Assembly (NCBI GenBank): GCA_024734495.1
Contig: JALMQS010000099.1
Location: forward strand, 71,570,249 to 71,634,248
Source: Forficula auricularia
Taxonomy: Eukaryota > Arthropoda > Insecta > Dermaptera > Forficulidae
Direction of reading: 5' to 3'
Length of the DNA: 64,000 bases
The notes under the pieces were generated by a model that saw only the letters and a list, made by a program, of their open reading frames with translations, was not told the DNA's origin and did not search any database. A program made the position numbers and the translations under genes. Position 1 is the first letter of the stretch. Every line of letters starts with the position of its first letter. Of this stretch, positions 41,560-51,020 are shown piece after piece.

Positions 41560-41945
41560 TAATAACATCTTAAAACATCTTATAACATCTTAATCATCCG
41601 AAGAAAATTTATCAAAAAATAGCTAAAAACATCTTAAAACATCTTAAAACTTCTTAAAACTTTAAAAATCTTTTTAAAACTTTTTATAACATCATTCTCA
41701 ATTTCTTAAGAAAATTTCTCAAGTAAATAGCTAAAAACATTTTAAAACTTTTTAAAAGTTTCAAAAAGTTTTTAAAAAATTTCAAAACTTTTTAAAACTT
41801 TTAAAACTTTTTAAAACATTTCAAAACTTTATAAAACTTAAAAAAAACTTTTAAAACTTTTTAAAACTTTTTTAAACGTTAAAAAACTTTTTTAAAGTTT
41901 TAAAAGTTTTAAGTTTTAAAAAATTTTGAAAAGTTTTAAAAAGTT
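41560..41945. repeat. TTTTAAAACT-type simple repeat
   Basis: Begins as catcttaaaa units and drifts into near-palindromic ttttaaaactttttaaaac units for nearly 400 bp. Confidence 0.85.
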
Positions 41946-41973
41946 ATATCGCTTTTAACTGAATCAAAAAATT

Positions 41974-41990
41974 ACCGAGCATCGCTCGGT
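41974..41990. other. Short GC hairpin (possible Helitron-like end)
   Basis: accgagc-atc-gctcggt, followed by gttccgggtactat. The layout resembles a Helitron 3' hairpin, but the terminal CTRR is imperfect (ctat). Confidence 0.3.
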
Positions 41991-41999
41991 GTTCCGGGT

Positions 42000-43078
42000 A
42001 CTATTTTATTAATAAGCGTGGATTGAGACATTAAAAAATAAATTCTTTAAAATATGATCATTTTTAAAAAGTCATCTGCGCTTGCGCACATTGACTGATA
42101 AAAAGCAGTTTTAAAAAAAAAGAAAAAAAAAGAAAGAAAATATTTGCTAAGATAGGAAAATCTCCGTTCAATTCGCTAATTGTCTGATATTGATGAATGT
42201 TTTTTTGTTGTTTTTTACCCGGAAATTTAACCACCCCATTTGGTAATCCATGGCTCCGGGCTTAAGGAGGGTGACGGGAGGCGACGAGGGGAGCAAAGAG
42301 CATTTCAAGTGGTTTCTTTCGATGGTTTTTAATTCTTGATTGATTATTTTTCTTTCGTTTTCCTTCAGACACGAAATGAATTGACGAGGGGTGGAGAAAG
42401 TGCGGTGGATGGAGAAAGTGCGAGTCATTCGCATCAGCCAAATGAGTTATCGATGGAAAAACCTTTTTTTTCAATTTTTCATCTCTTTTATCTCCCTTCT
42501 TCTCCTTTTCTTTATATTTTAACACCCTATTTGTATTTTTTCTCTCTACTTTCTAATCTATAATTTTAAAATATTAATTTATTATAAAATCTTTTCTTAG
42601 AAAATTGTTTTATTTTTGCCCATTCCGTCATTTTTATTATCTTAAAAAATTCGACGAATCGGAGAATCGTCTGTCCTTATTCAAAGTTAAATGATCAATG
42701 TAGGAACCTACCTGTTTATTAATGTTATTACTTACTTTCACATTTATATTTATAGAATATAATGTTGAAGTATTACGATGCTCTGTCTGGGTCCTGACTT
42801 TTTGAGAGCTTGTATCTAGAGATGAAATAAGTTAATTTCATTTTGTAACTTCTAGGTGGAAGGAATCGATGCCCTTAATAGTTGGAAACCGTATTTGTGA
42901 CATAAAACTCGATATTATGGTCTCCAGAGGCCAAAAGGGGCCAAAAATCCATTAGATCAGGTGCGTACATATGTATGTAGGTATTTACATATGTACGTAT
43001 GAACCCCCTGCGTTTCGCAACCATAAGTCTAAGGGAGATGCGAAATTCGAAACTTAAGCTCGATATAAGCTAGAAGGA
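42000..43078. other. Unassigned sequence
   Basis: 42170-42440 is slightly GC-richer, with overlapping frames on both strands and no recognised domain. A palindrome-rich tract (acatatgtatgtaggtattt ...) lies near 42966-43000. No gene supported. Confidence 0.4.
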
Positions 43079-43282
43079 GTGCAGCAAGCTTTTTTTATTA
43101 TTATTGTTTTCTTTCTTGATTGCATTGCACAGTTGTGGGTGCTTTTGGCGCTTCCAAAACTCTGGCTTCGTTTCTGGAGCCTTACTGGCGCCCATGTGTA
43201 CATGTACTTTTTACTAATAGCCACAACATCTGGCGTAATTATTTGGACGGCTGATGAGGGTTGCAACCTAACTTGTAAATAA
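43079..43282 (+). other. Unrecognised 67-codon frame with two hydrophobic segments
   Basis: The frame is rich in hydrophobic residues (FFIIIVFFLDCIAQLWVLLA and FLLIATTSGVIIW) and ends in TAA overlapping aataaat. Base composition from 43125 to 43345 is well above the local average. It could be a retroposed fragment or an unknown repeat read by chance. The minus-strand 70-codon frame overlaps it. No family is recognised. Confidence 0.2.
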
Positions 43283-43379
43283 ATCTGTTTTCTTTCTGTA
43301 AAGGGCTTCAGCCTCTGCGTGGCGCATTAAATCAGTCATTGAAATCGGAAAACCGGAAGTGGACCTTTAAATGAAAATA

Positions 43380-43650
43380 TTTTCGTTTTTTTTTTTGATT
43401 TCTCGATAAACGGCTCTAACGATTTTTTTTAAAAATTAGTGTATTTATCACGGGTCTTGAGCTATTAGTTGTGTCGCGCGACACTCCTACTTTACACCCC
43501 CTTCCTTTATATCAATCGGATTAAAAATTTGACACAACTATTGAACTCATGACACTTGATAAATACACTAATTTAAAAAAAAATCGTTAGATCCGTTTTT
43601 GAGGAAATAAAAAATAACGAAATACAGGAAGGGGGTGTAAATTAGTAGTG
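43380..43650. repeat. Complex foldback
   Basis: gctctaacgattttttttaa and attagtgtatttatca at 43413-43452 are inverted at about 43557-43598, and a second inverted pair (actttacacccccttccttt and gaagggggtgtaaattag) interlocks with it. Potential for alternative hairpins. Non-coding. Confidence 0.65.
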
Positions 43651-43727
43651 TCGGGATGATTTCAAATAAATGAAAATGTGAAAGTCGTGTGGTGAACACA
43701 CGAGTTGATTTTTAATTGCGTTTAATT

Positions 43728-43766
43728 TCAAAACTTTGTGCATGCCTTGATGATGGCAGGAGTGTG
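43728..43766 (+). ncRNA. Degenerate hammerhead-like motif
   Basis: cttgatgatggcagg ... caaaacgttg resembles the CTGATGAT ... GAAACGTT layout, with a changed core on both sides. Confidence 0.25.
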
Positions 43767-44583
43767 TCAAAACGTTGATTAAATTAAATTTTATTAAAAT
43801 TCGATATTTTTATCTGAATTCAAAGTCTAAAATAATATTAATATGTCATGGTTTCAGGGAAAAGGGTCCTTATTTAGTCTACCGTTCCGTTTTTTCAGGA
43901 ATGGCAAAAATGTGAGTTAAATGTGTGTATAATTTTTTATTACATATTTGAATTCGGCAGCAAATGTTCATTCAATTCAATATCCATAGAATAATGGCCA
44001 GGGTAAAAATTGAAGAAATGCCTATTTTTGTTTCCTTAAAAATTGTCAAAATTTAAACGGCTAAATTATACAACAATCTGAATTACCCGAAACAATACAC
44101 ATTTTTGGTGCCTACCTCAGGGCCTACCTCACCTCCAAATTTTTATGCCGACCAACCTAAAAGAAAAAGCTTCCACTGTCAATATCAGACTATTAGCGAA
44201 TTGAACACAGATTTTTCCTCTCTTTGCAAATATTTTCTTTTAATAGTGCTTTTTTATTGAGTCAATGTAAATCAAATGTCTCTAACTTTTTAAAACAAAA
44301 TTTTTTTTGATTAAATTTTTAAATTACTGAATATTCATATATTTTCATATTAAGTTTAAATATAATTCAGGAAAAGTGAGCTACTCAGTACGATTCTCAA
44401 ATTTCAAAAATTTTGATATTTTAACATTTTGCTTGTTATATTTACTTTACTAAAAAATGAAATACAGTAAATAAAAGTGTTTCACTAATCCATAATTAAA
44501 TTATTAATAGTTAATAGTATTAATTATTAATAGTTGGACAAAAAAATCCAATTAAAAACACACTTTTATCATTTAATATGCCG

Positions 44584-44616
44584 GACGTTTCGTCACTTTA
44601 TTTATGACTTCTTTAG
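44584..44616 (-). ncRNA. Hammerhead-like motif, one core change
   Basis: Minus strand: CTAAAGA (core G to A), an extra A, stem GTCA/TGAC, GAAAC, GTC. Helix I gccg/cggc pairs perfectly over 4 bp. Same subtype as 5591-5622. Confidence 0.45.
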
Positions 44617-44715
44617 CGGCTTATTACACAACTCGAATTGTCTGATGCCCTTGAAAGTATGAGAAAAATATTAATTAATTATTTTTTAAAACAATATATC
44701 AGCGGTCTCCAACCT

Positions 44716-44863
44716 AAAAAATCGGTTGTCTGTAAAGTCGGTTTACTGACGATAGTTGAACGTGACAACGTCATAAGAAAATACTGATGGAATGGTATTT
44801 TCTTATGACGTTGTCACGTTCAACTATCGTCAGTAAACCGACTTTACAGACAACCGATTTTTT
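44716..44863. repeat. Perfect 68-bp inverted repeat with 12-nt loop
   Basis: The arms 44716-44783 and 44796-44863 are exact reverse complements as far as I can check by eye; the spacer is ctgatggaatgg. Such perfection is unusual in this decayed landscape and implies recent origin, conversion or constraint. Any transcript would be long dsRNA. Confidence 0.9.
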
Positions 44864-45510
44864 TCATAAAATTCTTCGTTCAGAAAATCATTTTAAATTT
44901 ACAAAATACTTGAATAAAATTTATTGTTTAAATTTCTACTCGACTGTTAAAATTTAATTTTTGATTTTATTATTTTATAATAATAAATTTTGTATTGACA
45001 TTATTTCTTTCAGCAAGTAAACTGATTAAAAGTTGTTGTTCAATTAGTTACTTAATTATTTTTGCAAATTTAATTGTAATTTGTTGTAAAAAGTAATAAT
45101 TTTGAATAATTTATTATAAGAAAAAACTGTGATTAAATTATTGTTCATAAATCTTAAATTTAAAATTTAAAATTTGGAAACATCATTAAAATTTTTGTAA
45201 CTGTAGCTTTTAAAAAGCCCGCCTCAATCTTTGTCGCTCGTTTCGCGCTCTCGCTTGCACTTCAAGCCTTAGAGCGAGGTAACGCCGAAAGAGTCATGTT
45301 TTTGCGAGCGTGCAGCCGGCTCCATCGAATTATAGACGTTGTCACTTCAAAAGCTACTTTAGAAGTAAAATTATCCGGTGAGCTATTCGTTACGAAAAAT
45401 TTACTTAGTGCTTATACAATCTTATTTATACAATTTTATTAACATGTACAGCCAAAAAAATCTTTCAAAATATTTAAAATTACATCGTTCTATTATAATT
45501 TTTAAGAAAA
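44864..45510. other. AT-rich DNA with a CpG-rich patch
   Basis: 45215-45345 is strikingly CpG-rich (gtttcgcgctctcgcttgca) with no frame recognised; it may be the far side of the element containing the hairpin. The 45378-45560 frame is unsupported. Confidence 0.4.
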
Positions 45511-45862
45511 AAATAAAAACCGACTTCAAAAAATTAAATGCAACAAATAAAATACACTAAAAGGTATAAAATAATTATTATCTTATTTAGTTACAACTAA
45601 ACGACGAAATATTAACATGAAATTACTTTTTGAAGTCGGTGCCAAACAAACTATACCTATAAGCGAGCGTACCCGCCAAACGTACTAAGTAAGATCCGTC
45701 GAGTGCGATTCATAAAAGGTATATATTTGGCACCAACTTCAAAAAGTAATTTCATGTTAATATTTCGTCGTTTAGTTGTAACTAAATAAGATAATAATTA
45801 TTTTATACCTTTTAGTGTATTTTATTTGTTGCATTTAATTTTTGAAGTCGGTTTTTATTTTT
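45511..45862. mobile_element. Foldback MITE of the CCGACTTC family, copy 3
   Basis: Arms of about 145 bp; closely similar to copy 1, including the centre acgtactaagtaagatccg. Confidence 0.8.
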
Positions 45863-46246
45863 TTCTTAAAAATTATTTTTATTTTTCTCTTTTTAGTGAT
45901 GTCATTAATAGTGATCATATCATCAGAACTTGACCAAATTAATATGACACCATCCCTAAGACACCCCCTTTCGGATAAAAAAAGAACCATCGAAATCGGT
46001 TCATAAACAAAGAGGTTAGGTCTAAACAAACCTAATAAAAAAGGTCTAATACCTATGGAAAAAAATCGAAAAAAAAATGGGACCAATTGGAAGCTAGACT
46101 GGACCCAATGCAAAAAAAATTTTCAAAATCGGTTGACAATTGGCGGAGATATGAGGTAACATAGGAACAAAAAAAAAAAAAAAAAAAAAAAATTCAGTCG
46201 AATAGAGAACCTCCTCCTTTTTTGAAGTCGGTTAAAAATAAAACAA
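45863..46246 (-). repeat. CCGACTTC-family long repeat, minus-strand copy
   Basis: Ends at ctcctccttttttgaagtcg, then gttaaaaa. Includes a run of about 22 A near 46169-46191. The minus-strand 92-codon frame here is a low-complexity shadow. Confidence 0.65.
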
Positions 46247-46897
46247 AATTAAGAAATAATAGTTTAATATATCTAAAATTTTAAACAAAAGACACAAAAA
46301 TACAGTAATTATAACAAAAAAATTTAAGTTTATAAAAAATTAAATTAAATTAAAGAACAAAGAAAATGTTTTTTATTACAGACAAAAGAATCAGCCGGGG
46401 TTTGAAGGAGTTTGAATATATTTAGAATAAAAATGTTTACTAGTATAGAATTTTAAAATAGATTTTAAATTTAATAATTTGAAAAGTGTGAAAAGTTTGA
46501 TCAACTTGACATTTAATGTCTTGGCTGACTTTGCGACCTTTTGAATTAATAATAGAAAAAAAAATTATATTTATTAGTTCAATAATTTTTAAAATTCCCT
46601 TATAAAAACAATGAAAACTAGAAAGATTAAAAAAAAAAAAGTAGTTTTAATATATTTTTTTTTATGTAAATATTTTAGTATAAGGATTTCTCATTAAATA
46701 TTTTTTTAATTTTTACTTTCAACTTTTTTTATAGATATTTACCAAACATTGTCGCGAGCTGCGGGTATGTGACCGGTGCAATAAATCAATAGTTCACAAC
46801 AAATGATAAAATTCAAATGAAAAAAAAATCAAAAAATTAATCAAGACGATTTTAACTGTCCCTTGTTCTATTAATAGTACTCACTAAATAAAAGGTG
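46247..46897. other. Unassigned AT-rich DNA
   Basis: No gene or repeat recognised, apart from homopolymer runs. Confidence 0.4.
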
Positions 46898-48063
46898 TTT
46901 TTAACCGACTTCAAAAAAGAAGGAGGTTCTCAATTCGACTGAATTTTTTTTTTGTGTCTATGTTACCTGATTTCTTTGCCAATTGTGAACTGATTTTGAT
47001 GATTTTTTGCATTGTGTTCAGTCTAGTTTCCGATTGGTAAAAATAAATTTCATTGGTATTGGACCTTTTTTGTTTTGTTTGTTCAGTCATAACTTTGTTT
47101 ATGAATCGACATTAATGATTCTTTCTGCGTTTGGATCAGTATAGCTCCAAGATAGTCAAGATATCTAAATATTTATTTATTTAATTATTTTATTTATGTT
47201 CAGCGATAACTTTTTGCCAAGTGGACCAATTTTGATGAATCTTTTTTTATTGGAAAGGGGGTACCTTAGGGGGTGGTCCCATATTAATTTGGTCAAATTC
47301 TGATGATATGGCCAATGACGAAATAACGTAAATCTCAAATTCTTATGAGCAAATAATCAAAATTATAATAAATAAAATCTTTTATAAAAAAATGTTAAAA
47401 CCCGCAAACGTTTCGAGATAATTTCTCTATTTAAAAATTGAATTTTTTATCATTTTATGAGGAAGGAGGATGGGGAAGGGATTGGGTAATTAAAACCAAT
47501 CGACTTGATTGGGGAATAATGGAATTGAAATAATTATCGGAAAAGAGGTTTTTTTATCTAATTAGATTTTTCCTCTTATTAAAAACAAGGACTAAATATG
47601 AATAAGGACACTCGATGGTGGAGAAGTAATCTCCGGAATCGAAGCAAAAATACAATGTATACATTAATTAATGTAAAATAATTGGTTTAATAAAATTTAT
47701 AAAAAATAAAAAATAATAATAATTTTCTGAGAAAAAAAGTCAAAGTGTTTTTTTTTTTGTTTTATCAATTTTTTCCTCATAATAAAAAACTCGGACCATA
47801 AAATTATCGCAAGCTAGAAGATCAAGTACAGTCGATGGTGGGGAAGTAATCTCCGAAATCGAAGCCTCAAATATAATGTATACATTATTTCATGTAAAAA
47901 AAGTTGCTTCAATAAAAAATAAATATTATTATTATTATATCATTTTCTGATTCATTCGCCCGACGCTTTCTCTTACGAGATGGATTCAAAATATTAATAA
48001 CCTCACAAAAGAAAAAAAAAGAAAAGAAAAAATAATAAAAATAATTTTTATAAAAAAAAAAAA
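46898..48063 (+). repeat. CCGACTTC-family long repeat, split by SINEs
   Basis: Plus-strand copy starting tttttaaccgacttcaaaaa, interrupted at 47457-47937 and continuing through gacgctttctcttacgagat into the foldback at 48064. Confidence 0.7.
47457..47937 (+). mobile_element. Two adjacent SINE-like retroposons (copies 4 and 5)
   Basis: Copy 4 (about 47457-47715) closely matches 14255-14503; copy 5 (about 47740-47930) is more diverged but keeps agtcgatggtggggaagtaa and atctccgaaatcgaag. The pair is bracketed by tatcatttt at 47448-47456 and 47938-47946, so they may have inserted as a dimer, or one beside the other. Confidence 0.7.
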
Positions 48064-48455
48064 AAATAAAACCGACTTCAAAAAAATTAAATTCAACAAA
48101 TAAAATAATAAGAACTCAAAAATCAAATAAATGCACTAAAAGATGTAAAATAATTATCTAATTTAGTTACAACTAAACGACGAAATATTAACATGAAATC
48201 ACTTTTTGAAGTCGGTGCTAAACAAACTGTATAAGCCAACTTACCCGTCCAACGTACTAAGTAAGATCCGTCGAGTTCGATTCATAAAATATATTTTTTT
48301 GGCACCGACTTCAAAAAGTGATTTCATGTAACAATATCATCGTTTAGTAGTAACTAAATTAGATAATTTTTTATACCTTTTAGTGCATTTTATTTTATTT
48401 TCGAGTTCTTATTATTTTATTTGTTGCATTTAATTTTTTTGAAGTCGGTTTTATT
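48064..48455. mobile_element. Foldback MITE of the CCGACTTC family, copy 4
   Basis: Same arms and centre (cgtactaagtaagatccg) as the other three copies; like copy 2 it has the longer termini. Confidence 0.8.
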
Positions 48456-48539
48456 TTTATTTTTTATTTTTTTTTTGACTTTTTCGATTAGACAAATATG
48501 TACTTTTCTTGTTATAAAGATTTTAAAAAAAATATCCAA

Positions 48540-48655
48540 AGGGTGGCACATTTTTTTTTTAAGACCATAGGCCGTCAAGTCTTACTGCCACCTTGGTGAC
48601 TTGGCTCCCTCGAGCCCCGCCCGACCTCGCCCTTATGGCTAGGGCAGCCCTGGCT
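48540..48655 (-). mobile_element. Single hAT-like end
   Basis: Minus strand begins ccagggctgccctagccata with a GC-rich interior and a long T/A run at the far side. No opposite end was found. Confidence 0.35.
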
Positions 48656-49689
48656 ATTATACGTCATCAAGGTATGAGTCGTATTAAAACACTAGAAAAC
48701 TTATTATAAAATACTCACGTTACGTAACCCAAATAACAAAATAAAAAGCAATCTCCTAAGCTTCTCTATCTCCTTTATTCTATGTTTATTTATTATTTAT
48801 TTTTGCAATTCAAAACAATCTCATAGAAAGGCAGGAAAAAGAAAAAAAATACGTATCATCAATCTCTTTCCGGCACGATCAACCTTCCTATATAATATAT
48901 ATCGTATATATCTATTTATATATATAGTGTATTTTTGTTATCTCATATTCGAATTGTAATATTTGATGTAAACATCCGAATAATATCAGGCGGTTTTCTT
49001 ATGAATCTTAAGTACTAATAAATAAAGAAAACATTGAGAGAAAAAGAATCAATCAATCAATCATGTCATGGCAACACCTGAACACTCATCCCCTCCACTA
49101 TGTAGAGGAGTAGTAGGAGGAATAGAAGAAGAGAGGAGGACAGAAAGATTTTTCTCTTATTTATCATTTTGGGATTTGTTTTTAAAATGAAACCACTTCA
49201 ATTATCAGGTATAATGGTAAGAATAAAATGAAAAAACTATTTAAGTATAATTTCAGTTTATTTTTACATTCAAATTTATCTATATAAATAAAAATGTACT
49301 GTTACGCTTAAGTGATACGTTGAAGGATCTCCGAAAAATCTTCACCGATTTCTTTGAAATTTTCACACAATATTCCATTCAAATACACGAGTGTTTTTAT
49401 AGATATCACACCTGTGGCATTTAAAAAAATATTTTTTTCAAGGAAACAACACCAGCGCCTCTCTGGGGGGATAAAAGCAAACAAACAAGATGGCCGATAA
49501 TAGCTTTTTGGAAATCTTTCGACTGTCAATATTATTTTTGGTTAAGGCAACAATTTTGACAAGTAATATATAATTCATTTACTGTTTTAATACCTATTCT
49601 ATAATTATTTGCATTTTCAATTTATTGTCAAAACTATTATTATCACAGCAACGCGTATATAAATATTTTCATTAGGTTCTTTTTTTTGG
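48656..49689. other. Unassigned sequence
   Basis: AT-rich with a TATA-rich palindrome near 48892-48930. The 49308-49529 minus-strand frame is unrecognised. Confidence 0.4.
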
Positions 49690-50168
49690 TATATTTCATT
49701 TTTCTTGATTTTTTTAGTTTGAAAATATCATAATTTTAAATTTTATTCCTCCCCCCCCCCCCCTTAATTTTGTTTCGATATGTATCAAAATCTAATCAGC
49801 TCTTAATCTCACTGCACCAAAACTACGAGTGAAATTTTGTTTTGATATTCACACTAGTTTTTGAGATAGCTCGTCCACAAAATTTGGTAACTCACGTACT
49901 AACAGATATTTTGACAAAAAAAGTTATTATCTCGTAAAATTAAGTATAATTTCAGTTTATTTTTACAATCAAATTTATATTTAAATAAATTGACACGTTC
50001 TAATGTGGCCATTCACTTGACTTATTAGAGCTTTTAATAGACCGAAATCTCCTGGTTTCGACCAATTTTTTTAATCAAAATAGTTTAAAAAGTTTTTGAG
50101 ATATTTCGAAAAAACCACTTTTTTCATGCACGATTATAATACTTGACCATACCCTGTATGGTAAATTA
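49690..50168 (+). mobile_element. Hairpin-ended element, copy 5 (rearranged)
   Basis: Retains the 3' body (actagtttttgagatagctc) and the terminal hairpin at 50146-50162, but the 5'-end module gacacgttctaatgtggcca (near 49990) is found in the middle of the 3' body, so part of the element was shuffled. Confidence 0.6.
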
Positions 50169-50199
50169 AAAATATAATTATTAAGTATTGTAATCACCC

Positions 50200-51020
50200 C
50201 TTATATCGATGCTCCCACAACCCCTACGTAATAAGGGCTTCTTCTGAAATTAGAGTAAGAAAAATTGTTGAAAAAACCAAATGAAAAGAAACGATGTTTC
50301 GTGATATGAAACTTGATTTTGTTTCATCTTAAAGAAATTTTTCATTTCACCTACTCGTATAGCAGTCAAAATTTTTGTTGTTAAAAAGTCGATGAAAGTT
50401 TTTTTGGCGGGAGAGGAAAGTACACTCCTGTTTGGTCCTAGGTGCCGGATACACATTTTAAAATTTTTAAGAAAATAATATCATCAACAGTTATTTCGAT
50501 GCTCCAGCAAGTCGTTCAGGAGAAATAGGATGAAAACATGATTTTCCTGCTTTTTCTTTAGTTCACACAATCGAAATTTAAGAAACGTTCTTAGCAAGGA
50601 TTTATATCTTAATATTAACCCTGAAACCTATTTTTAATAAATTAGCTCCAGTAGTTTCGGAGAAATCGAGATAAATCATTGATTTTTTAAAGTTTTTTTA
50701 AAATTTTCTACTATTTATAATATTTTTAACCCTTTTGTATTAATAAAAATTTTTAAAAATACCGTTCTTGGAAAACATTAACGTCTTAAAGGTAGGTAAC
50801 AATTGTTATTATCATTCCAAAGTTATTAATTAAGGAGAAACTGCACTTTTTTTATTTTTCACCTCTTTTTAATTTAAACTTTTTAAAAGCCGTTTCTATC
50901 AAGCATTCAAGTTTTAAAATTACCGCCAATACAAAATTTCAAATTTCTAGCTTCACTAATCCTGGTGAAATTGGGGTATTTTAAAACAAACCCGTATTTT
51001 TATAGTTTTTTTTTACCCTT
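50200..51020 (+). repeat. Degenerate ~150-bp array
   Basis: Landmarks of the type gctcc-agtagtttcggagaaat recur near 50498, 50645, 50815 and 50949 with variable spacing, each followed by an A/T-rich block containing cgttctt-gg or similar. Degenerate and AT-rich; unit boundaries are approximate. Confidence 0.45.
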
